Positions 1 to 7,594 of a DNA stretch of 11,632 nt are shown piece after piece. This stretch comes from UBA3775 sp051877895 (GTDB lineage: Bacteria > Bacillota > Clostridia > Lachnospirales > Lachnospiraceae), in contig JBJEJI010000056.1 of NCBI GenBank assembly GCA_051877895.1, positions 1-11,632 of the forward strand. The letters are read 5' to 3'. The notes under the pieces were generated by a model. It was not told the DNA's origin. It did not search any database and saw nothing but the letters and a program-made list of their open reading frames with translations. Position 1 is the first letter of the stretch. Every line of letters begins with the position of its first letter. A program made the position numbers and the translations under genes.

Positions 1-270
1 AACTGTATGATTTACTCCATGGGTGCTGCAATCCTTGATAAGGAAGAGCCATGGAAGGTTAAGTATCGTTGCCGTCCATACATCTTACATCCGGAAACAA
101 TGTATGAATGTGTTGGTGATGTTCCAAACGTATGCTTCCCATGTGCTACACTTCATGATGCAGCTACAGGACGTATTGCAATTTACTATGGTGCAGCAGA
201 TACAGTAGTAGCAATGGCATTTACACAGGTAGACGAACTCGTAGACTTCATCAAGAAAAACGCTATGTAA
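1..270 (+). CDS. GH130 mannoside phosphorylase, C-terminal part (5' end outside window)
   Basis: The frame is open from base 1 (Asn-Cys-Met...) and stops with TAA at 268-270, so about 89 C-terminal residues are visible. They carry the last part of the GH130 five-bladed propeller: YSMGAAILD, then YECVGDVPNVCFPCA, then the family signature GRIAIYYGAADTVVAMAF. GH130 enzymes split beta-mannosidic bonds with inorganic phosphate and release mannose 1-phosphate. The wording of the YECVGDVPN..FPCA segment resembles subfamily 1 (4-O-beta-mannosyl-glucose phosphorylase) more than the mannooligosaccharide phosphorylases. That subfamily call is from memory and would need an alignment. GH130 enzymes of this kind usually act in the cytoplasm on imported mannan disaccharides. 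The N-terminus, catalytic Asp and upstream neighbours lie outside the window. Hairpins follow the stop codon. Confidence 0.9.
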   Translation, partial: NCMIYSMGAAILDKEEPWKVKYRCRPYILHPETMYECVGDVPNVCFPCATLHDAATGRIAIYYGAADTVVAMAFTQVDELVDFIKKNAM

Positions 271-277
271 AAACTTT

Positions 278-298
278 AAAGCTGCGTAGAGCAGTTTT
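278..298 (+). terminator. Weak hairpin just after the GH130 stop
   Basis: AAAGCTGC (278-285) pairs with GCAGTTTT (291-298), with one G-U pair and a GTAGA loop. The T-run is only four bases and lies inside the stem. It may be a partial terminator or an mRNA 3' end stabiliser. A second perfect hairpin, CTTCAC-ATA-GTGAAG (305-319), follows without a T-run. Confidence 0.35.
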
Positions 299-340
299 AA
301 CAGACTTCACATAGTGAAGAACGTTAATCCCAATAATTTA

Positions 341-370
341 GGCTATCGCTTTTGGCGATAGCCTTTTTAT
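341..370 (+). terminator. Intrinsic terminator of the GH130 transcript
   Basis: A perfect 9-bp stem, GGCTATCGC (341-349) with GCGATAGCC (355-363), encloses a 5-nt loop and is followed directly by TTTTTAT. This is a textbook rho-independent terminator for the plus-strand GH130 transcript. Confidence 0.9.
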
Positions 371-403
371 TGTATGGAAAACTTCGTTCCCATACAATAA
401 AAA
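364..403. repeat. 14-bp perfect inverted repeat between convergent genes
   Basis: TTTTTATTGTATGG (364-377) is the exact reverse complement of CCATACAATAAAAA (390-403), with a 12-nt spacer. The left arm starts inside the T-run of the plus-strand terminator, and the right arm overlaps the T-run of the minus-strand terminator. The repeat could act as a second terminator in either direction or be a small dispersed intergenic element. Confidence 0.7.
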
Positions 404-420
404 CGCTCCGCGGGGATGCG
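399..420 (-). terminator. Intrinsic terminator of the GH43 gene
   Basis: Read on the minus strand, CGC-A-TCC pairs with GGA-GCG (plus positions 418-420/414-416 with 407-409/404-406, one bulged A, loop CCGC). A TTTTT run follows (plus A-run 399-403). It lies 10 bp past the GH43 stop codon. The GC content of this stretch is well above its surroundings. Confidence 0.65.
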
Positions 421-429
421 CACTCTTTT

Positions 430-1923
430 TTATCTAAAACAAATTTCTTTTAATGCCACGATTCCGTCTCCCCAATATCTTAAATAGAGTGGTGTGACAC
501 CTGCTTCAAAATCCACTTCCCCGGATATATTCACCCATCCGTTATTATGACCGGAAGAAACTGTTTTGGATACGGTAAGTTTGGCCACAGGTTCTCCATC
601 TTCTTTTTGATAAACTGCAATATATCCGCTACCGGAAGATTTTAACGTCAAAGTAAGCTTTGCCCTTCCGGAAAATGAAAAATATTTATATCCCATCAAA
701 GTTTTGTCCTGAATTTCATCAATAAATCTTTCTTCATCCTCATGGGTTACATGAGGGAAAATATCTTCATATTTTTTATTGGATCCGTGTGGCATATGCC
801 CGTTGGTAATATTGCAGGCAATGACAGCAGGATAAGAACCCTGTGCCTTCAGAGGCCCGTTATTTAAACCGCATGAAGTGATTTCTACCTGCTTTATGGA
901 ACCGTCCGGTTCAATGTTTATCTTTTCGGCACAGCCCTGCCTGCTGTAATCGGATTTGTGTGTCAGGCGGTGGTAGAAAACATACCATTGACCGTTAATC
1001 TGCTCTATGCTTCCATGGGTGGTTCCGGTCATATTAAGACGATCTTCGGAACATCTTCCGTTAAAGCCCACATCTCCGTTGGAAACTATGGTTCCTCCGA
1101 AAACAAAATCCTTGTCAGGATATTTGCTTGTGGCATAGCACAGTTCATGGTTCTGCATTGATGAATAAATAAAGTAGTAGGTGTCCCCAACTTTACGCAT
1201 GGAGCTTGCTTCAAAGAAAGGATGATCTTCGAAAGAAGTTCCTTTGGTTTTGTATGGGATTATATGGCGGGCAGGTTCCTTTACTGTTACCATGTCATCC
1301 TCAAGAACTGCCATGACAGGACCCATTATGCTGTCAGCTGTTCCAAGAATTTCCTCTCTGGTTTTATGAAACATTTCCATTTCCTGACTGATTTTCGCTT
1401 CATTGTGTTTAAAATCAGCTTCCTCTTCGTAAGGATATTGGGTGCCGTAATAAAGTCGTATGGTTCCGTTGTCATTTAATACACCCGGGTCAAAGCATAT
1501 ATAGTCAAGCATTGGTGTTCCGTCCGGGTGTCTGACACAGCCAAGGTATTTATATTCCCCTGCCGGAGTGTCGCAAACGGCAACCTGAACAGGTCCATGA
1601 TAGCCTCCGTGACCATATTCTCCGGACATGCAATAATAAAGATAGTATCTGCCGTCGTTACCTTTTACAACATCCGGCGCATACATGTAGTTTCGTTTTC
1701 CGTAATCCGGGTCCTGGCTGGCATGGTAAATAACTCCCTCATAACGCCAGTCGGTTAAATCAGTAACAGGTGCAGAATAAGATACGTAGTCCAGCATACA
1801 AAAGGTGTGCCCGCCCTCCTTGTCGTGAGAACCGTAGACATAAACACGGTCACCGAACACATGCGGCTCTATGTCCGGAACATATTCATTTAATGGTAAA
1901 TAAGGATTGTAAACCTGCTTCAT
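430..1923 (-). CDS. Glycoside hydrolase family 43 protein, intracellular, with C-terminal beta-sandwich domain
   Basis: A 497-residue protein. Residues 1 to about 345 form the GH43 five-bladed beta-propeller. The opening NPYLP...VPDIEPHVFGDRVYVYGSHD carries the likely catalytic base Asp17. CFDPG holds the likely pKa-modulating Asp145. HPFFEASS holds the likely acid Glu238. HGSI..NGQWYVFYHR supplies the conserved propeller His303. Residues about 400-497 (FSFSGRAKLTLTL...LYLRYWGDG) look like a CBM6-type beta-sandwich. There is no signal peptide, so it probably removes arabinose or xylose from imported oligosaccharides. GH43 specificity cannot be read from motifs alone. An unusual charged helical stretch (about 166-195, rich in Glu and Lys) interrupts the propeller between blades. 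The start is supported by GGAGG (minus; plus 1930-1934) six bases before the ATG. It is transcribed alone, divergent from the membrane protein gene. Confidence 0.92.
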   Translation of the reverse strand: MKQVYNPYLPLNEYVPDIEPHVFGDRVYVYGSHDKEGGHTFCMLDYVSYSAPVTDLTDWRYEGVIYHASQDPDYGKRNYMYAPDVVKGNDGRYYLYYCMSGEYGHGGYHGPVQVAVCDTPAGEYKYLGCVRHPDGTPMLDYICFDPGVLNDNGTIRLYYGTQYPYEEEADFKHNEAKISQEMEMFHKTREEILGTADSIMGPVMAVLEDDMVTVKEPARHIIPYKTKGTSFEDHPFFEASSMRKVGDTYYFIYSSMQNHELCYATSKYPDKDFVFGGTIVSNGDVGFNGRCSEDRLNMTGTTHGSIEQINGQWYVFYHRLTHKSDYSRQGCAEKINIEPDGSIKQVEITSCGLNNGPLKAQGSYPAVIACNITNGHMPHGSNKKYEDIFPHVTHEDEERFIDEIQDKTLMGYKYFSFSGRAKLTLTLKSSGSGYIAVYQKEDGEPVAKLTVSKTVSSGHNNGWVNISGEVDFEAGVTPLYLRYWGDGIVALKEICFR

Positions 1924-1955
1924 AATAATCCTCCGTATGAAATATTTTTTGTTAA

Positions 1956-1984
1956 ATTATATCAGTTTCCGGTAGTTGTTACCA
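1956..1984 (-). promoter_or_regulatory. Promoter of the GH43 gene (extended -10)
   Basis: On the minus strand TGATATAAT gives a perfect -10 (plus 1956-1961) with the TGn extension. The -35 at 17-bp spacing is TGGTAA (plus 1979-1984), only 3 of 6 matches. A weak -35 with a strong extended -10 fits control by an activator or simply extended -10 recognition. Confidence 0.6.
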
Positions 1985-2009
1985 TACCGAACCTTATTAA
2001 AACAACCGG
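1969..2009. promoter_or_regulatory. Possible operator: interrupted inverted repeat in the divergent GH43/membrane-protein spacer
   Basis: CCGG-TAG-TTGTT (1969-1980) mirrors AACAA-CCGG (2001-2009), apart from the 3-nt TAG insert. The left arm lies on the -35/spacer of the GH43 promoter. A smaller dyad, GGTA-GTTGT-TACC (1971-1983), is nested in it. The position suits a regulator of the sugar genes, but the symmetry is imperfect and chance is possible. Confidence 0.25.
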
Positions 2010-2133
2010 ACACGGGAATTTTTAAAGTTTTGTTAATTCTCTTTATTAATTTCCTGATTTGTTGTATTATTGTAGCAGGTTCGTGATTGAACCGAATATT
2101 TATGAGCATAATTTACGGAGGATTAGAAAGTAT

Positions 2134-3879
2134 ATGTCAACAAATAAAAAACACAGTGATATTGTAAGTCATATCATTACTGTGGTTCTTACACTTGCAT
2201 TTATTGCAGTGCATTATTATCTTGCTTTGCCGGCAATTAACATTCATTCGGTTGGCTTCTGGTTTACTTTGATACTTTACATTGTGGTTTTCATGGCTAT
2301 TGGTGGAATTGTCAGAAGTATTAACAATGGAAGGGCTTTTGGCAGTTCATTTAAGGTAAATGGAAGAAACGGTTCTGTTCATTGGAAGGTGGAAGGGGGC
2401 AGACAAAATTTTCAGCCTGACAAAATTCATATTTTAACCAAAATCGGTGGTGTTGCAATTGTATTATGCCTTGCAATTGTTATTGTAGGTGCTATCAGCT
2501 CCGCAACCATATTCCGCGCATCTAAATATGCATCTGTTATTACAGTGCAGAATGCAGATTTTGAAAGTGATTTGCCGGAAACAAATGAGGTTACGGACAT
2601 TGCTCTTATGGACACAGAATCTGCAAAAATTATCGGAAACCGTGCCCTGGGTAATCTTTCGGATGTTGTATCCCAGTATGAACTCAGCAACAGCTATACC
2701 CAGATTAATTTTAATGACAGACCACAGAAAGTGGCAACTCTGCAGTACAATGGATTCTTTAAGTGGATAAATAATAAGGATAAGGGTATTCCGGGTTACG
2801 TAATGGTAGACCCTGTCAAGAACGTTGCAAAATATGTGGAATTTGAAACACCTTTAAAATATGTATCCAGTGCATATTTTGGGGAAAATCTTTTAAGAAA
2901 GCTTCGTTTTGAATATCCAACCAAGATTTTTGACACCTGCTTCTTTGAGGTGGATGAGGAGGGAAATCCTTACTATATTGTATCCTGTAAAAGTGCAAAA
3001 GCAGGACTTTTTGGTGCCATGGACATAACAGAGGTTATCATCTTTAACCCATGTGACGGAAGCTCAGAACTTTACAAGGTGGGAGATGTTCCGCAGTGGG
3101 TAGACATTGTTTACAGTGGAGACCTTGCATGTGAGAAATATAACTGGTACGGAATATTGTCCGGAGGCTTTATCAACAGCTTTATCGGACAGAAGGGCTG
3201 TAAGCAGACAACTGATGATTACGGCTATGTAATGATTGATGATGACGTATGGTACTATACAGGCGTTACCAGTGTTATTTCTGATGAAAGTAACATTGGA
3301 TTTATTCTGACAAATGCCAGAACCGGAGAATATAAATATTATTCCATGGTAGGTGCGGAAGAACATTCCGCCATGGCAGCGGCAGAAGGTGAGGTCCAGG
3401 AAAAGGGCTATGAGGCTTCCTTCCCATGTCTTATTAATGTGGCAGGCGAGGCGTCCTACATCATGGTATTAAAGGATTACAACGGACTGGTTAAGCAGTA
3501 TTCACTTGTAAATGTAGCAAACTACAATCTGGTTGCCAACGGAAATAACCAGGCTGAGGCAATTGCAGCTTACAAGAAGCTGTTAATTGAAAATGATGTT
3601 ATTCCGTCAGATACGGAAATTATTGAAAATGTTCCGGATGAAGATGAAGAGCAGATTGAATATATCGCAAAAGAAATTGAAGTAAAAGAGGTTAAATTTG
3701 CAACAATAAACGGTTCAACCTATATTTACCTTGTATCTGCTGATAATGAACTTTATAAGGCAGCAGTTGCTTCTGATGAAACAGTAATGTTAATTGAAGC
3801 AGGTGCAGAACTTAAACTTCTTGTTGCAGAGCCTGATGAAAGCGGTATTTACAGCTTTACAAAGTGGGAATCCAAGTAA
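2134..3879 (+). CDS. Conserved membrane protein with three N-terminal helices and a large extracytoplasmic region; function unknown
   Basis: The start at 2134 (MSTNKKHSD) is chosen because GGAGG lies upstream at 2117-2121. The reading frame extends to an ATG at 2059, but that one has no binding site and adds no recognisable sequence. The protein has 581 residues. Hydrophobic helices lie at about 11-34, 39-62 and 103-127. The 40-residue loop between helices 2 and 3 is basic, so it should be cytoplasmic, which places roughly 450 C-terminal residues outside. That part is beta-rich with many Tyr/Trp (for example NWYG at 337-340 and a YVMIDDDVWYYTGV strand pair). It is followed by an acidic linker (about 492-515) and a small beta-rich terminal domain that might be OB-like. 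No catalytic or sortase motif is visible. I recall similar uncharacterised Firmicute proteins but cannot assign a role. Promoter signals are poor (TATTAT at 2065-2070 without a good -35). Confidence 0.88.
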   Translation: MSTNKKHSDIVSHIITVVLTLAFIAVHYYLALPAINIHSVGFWFTLILYIVVFMAIGGIVRSINNGRAFGSSFKVNGRNGSVHWKVEGGRQNFQPDKIHILTKIGGVAIVLCLAIVIVGAISSATIFRASKYASVITVQNADFESDLPETNEVTDIALMDTESAKIIGNRALGNLSDVVSQYELSNSYTQINFNDRPQKVATLQYNGFFKWINNKDKGIPGYVMVDPVKNVAKYVEFETPLKYVSSAYFGENLLRKLRFEYPTKIFDTCFFEVDEEGNPYYIVSCKSAKAGLFGAMDITEVIIFNPCDGSSELYKVGDVPQWVDIVYSGDLACEKYNWYGILSGGFINSFIGQKGCKQTTDDYGYVMIDDDVWYYTGVTSVISDESNIGFILTNARTGEYKYYSMVGAEEHSAMAAAEGEVQEKGYEASFPCLINVAGEASYIMVLKDYNGLVKQYSLVNVANYNLVANGNNQAEAIAAYKKLLIENDVIPSDTEIIENVPDEDEEQIEYIAKEIEVKEVKFATINGSTYIYLVSADNELYKAAVASDETVMLIEAGAELKLLVAEPDESGIYSFTKWESK

Positions 3880-3898
3880 TGGTATATCAGAACTGTTG

Positions 3899-3927
3899 GG
3901 GCATTGCTTAGAAATAATGTAATGCCC
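3899..3927 (+). other. Intergenic stem-loop without T-run
   Basis: GGGCATTGC (3899-3907) pairs with GTAATGCCC (3919-3927), nine pairs including one G-U, with an 11-nt loop. No T-run follows, so it is not a standard terminator. Placed between the membrane protein stop and the esterase binding site, it could modulate mRNA stability or read-through within a two-gene operon. Confidence 0.5.
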
Positions 3928-3958
3928 TGACAAATTGTAAACATAAGGAGAAGAAGCC

Positions 3959-5566
3959 ATGAGTGAATTTAAAGTAGCATCAGTATTTAGCAGCCACATG
4001 GTTTTACAGAGAAACAAACCTATTGCTGTATTTGGTGAAGGAGAGGACGGAAAAATTGTCAAAGCGGTTCTTTCCTTTAACAAAAACGGAAATAAAGAAA
4101 GCACCCTTGCAAGCAGCACTGTTTCCGGCGGGAAATGGATTTTATATCTTCCTGAATCAGATGCAATGACAAATTGTACCATGACAGTCTCCTGTGGAGA
4201 AAACTCAAAAACTTTTGAAAACATTGCTATTGGTGAGGTATGGCTCTGCGGCGGTCAGTCTAATATGGAATTTGAACTGCAGAATATGACCGGAGGCAAA
4301 AAACATCTGGAAGAGGATAATCCGGATGTAAGATTTTATTATACCCAGAAAAACGGTTTTATGGATGAAACCTTTTTTACCAACGAAGCCATGATGGGGT
4401 GGAAAGAATTTGACGGTGAATCTGCAAAGTGTTGGTCAGCAGTTGGATATCTTTTTGGAAAGCAGCTTTCTGAAGCTCTTGGTGTAACAGTAGGTTTAAT
4501 CGGTTGTAACTGGGGAGGCACAAGTGCAAGTGCATGGATGAGTGAGGAATATCTTGCATCTGATGAGGACACAAATACATATCTTGAGGATTACCGTAAA
4601 CAGACAGAAGGCAAATCCATTGAACAGCAGATTAAGGAATATGATGATTATCTGGTATATGAGGCAGAATGGAACGAAAAATGTAATGAATGTTATCGCA
4701 CAAACCCTTCAATCAGCTGGGATGAGGTGCAGAAAATAGCAGGTCCGTGCCGGTGGCCGGGACCGATGGGATGTAAAAATCCGTTCAGACCAAACGGCTT
4801 ATATCAGACCATGATAAACCGTGTGACTCCATATTCAATTAGAGGCTGGCTGTACTATCAGGGAGAGTCAGATGATCATAAGCCGGCATATTATTATAAA
4901 TTGATGAAACTGCTGATTAACCAGTGGAGACATGACTGGAACGATGCAGATATGCCTTTCTTTTTTGTACAGCTTCCGGGACATCAGTATGCAGCAGATC
5001 CGGATTATAAGCATTGGTGTATAATCCGTGAGGCACAGGCGAAAATCGCGGATACAGTTAAAAACACAGGTATGGCAGTTATTATTGATGCAGGTGAATT
5101 TAACGAAATTCATCCTAAGGATAAAGTGCCGGTTGCCGACAGACTTTACCGCCAGGCCATGAACAGGGTTTACGGACAAATGAGTGATAAAGAAGCACAA
5201 AGTCCTGTATATGATTCCTTCAAGGTTGATGGCAACAAGATATATGTAAGCTTTCGTTATGCGGAAGATGGCTTTGAAGTTAGAAAAACGCCGGATGGCA
5301 AAGAGGTGATTACCGGCTTTGAACTTGCAGGAGCAGATAAGGTTTATTATCCAGCAGATGCAGCTATTGAAGGCTCAGGCATCCGGTTAAGTTCAAAACA
5401 GGTTTCTGAGCCGGTTTCAGTGCGCTATCTCTGGACAAACTATCCAAAGGATGGAGTAACTCTTTACAGTAAGTATGGACTTCCTGTTGCGCCCTTTAGA
5501 AGCTGTGCAGATGAGGAAGAAATAACAAGTCACGAAACCGAAATAAAACAGGTTATGGAACTATAA
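3959..5566 (+). CDS. SGNH-fold carbohydrate acetylesterase (sialate O-acetylesterase family), cytoplasmic
   Basis: A 535-residue protein of the SASA family. The N-terminal beta domain (about 1-90) has the typical opening SHMVLQRNKPI.VFG. The SGNH blocks follow in order. Block I is GGQSNMEFEL with nucleophile Ser101. Block II is GCNWGGTSASAW (about 182-193), giving the oxyanion Gly/Asn. Block III is YYQGESDD (about 299-306). The last block is EFNEIHPKDK with His385 and Glu383. A C-terminal beta domain follows. There is no signal peptide. The SASA name is historical: many bacterial members deacetylate xylan or mannan oligosaccharides, which suits the GH130 and GH43 neighbours, and no sialic acid gene is nearby. 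AGGAG at 3946-3950 lies eight bases before the ATG. It sits 79 bp behind the membrane protein gene in the same direction, probably co-transcribed, and ends at a strong terminator. Confidence 0.9.
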   Translation: MSEFKVASVFSSHMVLQRNKPIAVFGEGEDGKIVKAVLSFNKNGNKESTLASSTVSGGKWILYLPESDAMTNCTMTVSCGENSKTFENIAIGEVWLCGGQSNMEFELQNMTGGKKHLEEDNPDVRFYYTQKNGFMDETFFTNEAMMGWKEFDGESAKCWSAVGYLFGKQLSEALGVTVGLIGCNWGGTSASAWMSEEYLASDEDTNTYLEDYRKQTEGKSIEQQIKEYDDYLVYEAEWNEKCNECYRTNPSISWDEVQKIAGPCRWPGPMGCKNPFRPNGLYQTMINRVTPYSIRGWLYYQGESDDHKPAYYYKLMKLLINQWRHDWNDADMPFFFVQLPGHQYAADPDYKHWCIIREAQAKIADTVKNTGMAVIIDAGEFNEIHPKDKVPVADRLYRQAMNRVYGQMSDKEAQSPVYDSFKVDGNKIYVSFRYAEDGFEVRKTPDGKEVITGFELAGADKVYYPADAAIEGSGIRLSSKQVSEPVSVRYLWTNYPKDGVTLYSKYGLPVAPFRSCADEEEITSHETEIKQVMEL

Positions 5567-5636
5567 AAAAGTCCCTGAATGTGTAGAAACAGCATGGTAG
5601 GTGCCCGGCTGCATGTTCAGGGATTTTGTTCTTTTT
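5565..5636. terminator. Bidirectional terminator between esterase and HAD genes
   Basis: A 15-bp stem (5572-5586 with 5609-5623) begins with eight perfect pairs TCCCTGAA/TTCAGGGA and continues with some G-U pairs. The loop is 22 nt. On the plus strand TTTTGTTCTTTTT follows. On the minus strand the A-run 5565-5570 supplies a TTTTTT tail. It therefore serves both converging genes. Confidence 0.88.
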
Positions 5637-5661
5637 ATTATGTTTTTTAATAAATACACAT

Positions 5662-6375
5662 TCAATTGTTTAGCTTTGAAATAAACTGATTCAGCTCATT
5701 AAATCCACCATGCGGATATACAGAAATATCCTTGTTGTCCTTGTTAATCAGACAGTCAGTAAGAAGAAATACCTTCATGCCGAGGGTTTCGGCTATCATA
5801 TCTTCGTTTACATCATTGCCAACCATCAGACATTCGTCCGGACTTACATTAAGTTTATTAATGATTTCCTGATAGTAAGCAGGATTTGGCTTACAATAGG
5901 AAGAGTTTTCATAGGTTGTGAAGATTTCAAAATCTGAGGCATCAAGTCCTGCCCAGTTAATGCGGCTTCTGGTTGCAACAGCAGGGAAAATCGGATTTGT
6001 TGCAAGTGCTATGCGAAAGCCGTTTTCCTTCAGCAGTTGTATGGTTTTGGCTGCAAGAGGATTGAAACCGCAACAATCCTTTGCACATTGAAATTCATTT
6101 CTGTAGAACTGGTCAAAAACAGGAATGTCCTTTATAATGTCTTCTCCGTAGACTTTTGAAACAGTATCCCAAAAGGCTTTTTCGTTAAGACAGCTTCCGT
6201 CATTCTTTACCATGGCGGCAGTTCCCAGCCAGATGTTTTTGATAAGCTGTTCTGCATCATATCCCAGTGGAGCCATTTTTTTAGCCAGAGCGGAAAAATA
6301 AACTTTTACAAATAAATCCTGATCCATAGGAAGCAGTGTACCATCAAGGTCAAATAAAACAGTTGTAATTTTCAT
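5662..6375 (-). CDS. HAD-superfamily hydrolase (probable phosphatase)
   Basis: A 237-residue haloacid-dehalogenase fold protein. Motif I is FDLDGT with nucleophile Asp9 and Asp11. Motif II is LATNP with Thr126. Motif III is Lys162 in CKPNP. Motif IV is VGNDVNED with Asp188 and Asp192. A helical cap lies between motifs I and II (about 18-105). HAD enzymes of this type hydrolyse small phosphorylated metabolites in the cytoplasm, and the substrate cannot be told from sequence. I chose the second ATG (MKITTVLFDLDGT): GGAG lies six bases upstream and family members usually start this close to motif I. An ATG 12 bases further upstream (6387) is possible, with GGAG only four bases away. It is monocistronic and ends at the bidirectional terminator. 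Confidence 0.93.
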   Translation of the reverse strand: MKITTVLFDLDGTLLPMDQDLFVKVYFSALAKKMAPLGYDAEQLIKNIWLGTAAMVKNDGSCLNEKAFWDTVSKVYGEDIIKDIPVFDQFYRNEFQCAKDCCGFNPLAAKTIQLLKENGFRIALATNPIFPAVATRSRINWAGLDASDFEIFTTYENSSYCKPNPAYYQEIINKLNVSPDECLMVGNDVNEDMIAETLGMKVFLLTDCLINKDNKDISVYPHGGFNELNQFISKLNN

Positions 6376-6414
6376 AAAATTCTCCATTATGCTCCGGAAG
6401 AAAGGAATATGTGT

Positions 6415-6511
6415 CCCGGATTGTACGTATGAAAAGTATTCTTAAAAAGGATAATAAAAAAATTAAATCAGGGAATAATTTTATTACCCGGATTGTCCGG
6501 TCAGCCGGTCA
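6415..6511. repeat. Short direct repeats and dyad in the HAD/hydrolase intergenic region
   Basis: CCCGGATTGT occurs at 6415-6424 and again at 6487-6496. The second copy is part of a perfect dyad CCGGA-TTG-TCCGG (6488-6500). It runs into two near-tandem copies of CCGGTCA (6497-6503 and 6505-6511). Together they form a GC-rich island in an AT-rich non-coding stretch (6376-6649) with no credible gene. They may be regulator sites for either divergent neighbour. Confidence 0.4.
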
Positions 6512-6649
6512 AACCCGCAAACGCTACGTCAGGGGAAGTATAACAAAATAAATTTTGCGTGTCAATTATAGAAAAATAAAAAACAACTCTGCTTCAGGCA
6601 GAACTTTGAATTTACAGTGGAAGTCACCTTTTGACAAAATGGAGGAAAA

Positions 6650-7594
6650 ATGAAGAAATCAGAGAAAGCAGCACTTACTTTAGCGGGAATGGTGGCAGTA
6701 GGGATGGGAGTGGCGTATTGCACATACAGAACTGCCTTTTATTCTAAACCCGGACGCAGTGAGGATATTTATAAACTGCCAAAAGGAGAACAGTATGAAT
6801 CAGGAAGGGAAATAATGTGTGCCCTGATTTCTGAGATGGAAAAGCTCCCCTGTGAACAGGTTTATATAAAGTCCTATGACGGACTTAAACTGGCGGCAAG
6901 ATATTACCATAATAAGGACGGAGCACCACTTCAGATACAGTTCCATGGATATAAAGGCTGTGCTTTACGAGATTTCTGCGGAGGAAATATGCTGGCAAGG
7001 GAAATGGGACACAACACACTGGTAGTAGACCAGAGAGCTCATGGGAAAAGTGAAGGACACACAATTTCTTTTGGAATTAAAGAAAGATATGACTGCCTGA
7101 GTTGGATTAATTATGCCTGTAGTCGTTTTGGAAGAGATATTCCGATTATTCTTTCCGGTGTGTCCATGGGAGCGTCTACGGTATTGATGGCGGCAGAACT
7201 TGACCTTCCGAAAAACGTAGTGTGTATAGTTGCAGACAGTCCATATTCATCGCCTGAGGCAATCATACGTAAGGTTTGTACCAACATGAAATTAAATAAT
7301 AAAATAGCATATCCGTTTGTAAGACTGGGAGCAAGAGTTTTCGGAGATTTGAAACTGTCGGACGGGGATGCGGTGAGAGCCGTGAAAAAATCAAAGGTGC
7401 CAATTTTGATTATTCACGGAGAAGATGACAGATTTGTACCTTGTGAAATGAGTGGTGAAATCTATAATTCTTCTCCGGAACTTATTGTAAGAGAAACTTT
7501 TCCGGGAGCCGGTCATGCCATAAGCTTTATTACTGACATTGACAGATACCGGAAGCTTACAAGAGATTTTATTGAAAAAAATCTTAAGCCTTAA
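6650..7594 (+). CDS. Membrane-anchored alpha/beta hydrolase
   Basis: A 314-residue protein. The N-terminus has two lysines and one hydrophobic helix (about 7-26) that looks like an uncleaved signal anchor, so the hydrolase domain probably faces outside. The alpha/beta-hydrolase core follows: FHGYKG (98-103, oxyanion region), VVDQRAHGKSEG (125-136), and nucleophile elbow SGVSMGAS with Ser172. The acid is Asp260 in IIHGEDDRFVP and the base is His289 in GAGHA. The sequence resembles the acyl-peptidase/lysophospholipase-like serine hydrolases common in Firmicutes. The substrate is unknown. The start is supported by GGAGG at 6641-6645, with a short four-base spacer. A perfect TTGACA at 6631-6636 is too close to the start to be its -35. 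The stop codon overlaps the stop of the convergent SDR gene, and no terminator separates them. Confidence 0.92.
   Translation: MKKSEKAALTLAGMVAVGMGVAYCTYRTAFYSKPGRSEDIYKLPKGEQYESGREIMCALISEMEKLPCEQVYIKSYDGLKLAARYYHNKDGAPLQIQFHGYKGCALRDFCGGNMLAREMGHNTLVVDQRAHGKSEGHTISFGIKERYDCLSWINYACSRFGRDIPIILSGVSMGASTVLMAAELDLPKNVVCIVADSPYSSPEAIIRKVCTNMKLNNKIAYPFVRLGARVFGDLKLSDGDAVRAVKKSKVPILIIHGEDDRFVPCEMSGEIYNSSPELIVRETFPGAGHAISFITDIDRYRKLTRDFIEKNLKP

Noticed and set aside
2059..2133. 25-codon N-terminal extension of the membrane protein
   Set aside because: The ATG at 2059 has no binding site and overlaps the probable promoter region, while GGAGG at 2117-2121 supports the start at 2134.
3790..4224. 144-codon open frame on the minus strand
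   Set aside because: It spans the end of the membrane protein gene and the start of the esterase gene in antisense, with no recognisable domain.
3959..5566. Role in sialic acid metabolism, suggested by the family name
   Set aside because: No nan genes or other sialic acid functions are in the window, and the family includes many plant-glycan esterases.
6631..6636. Perfect TTGACA as -35 of the alpha/beta hydrolase gene
   Set aside because: It lies 14 bp before the ATG; the matching -10 would fall inside the coding region and the sequence there does not fit.
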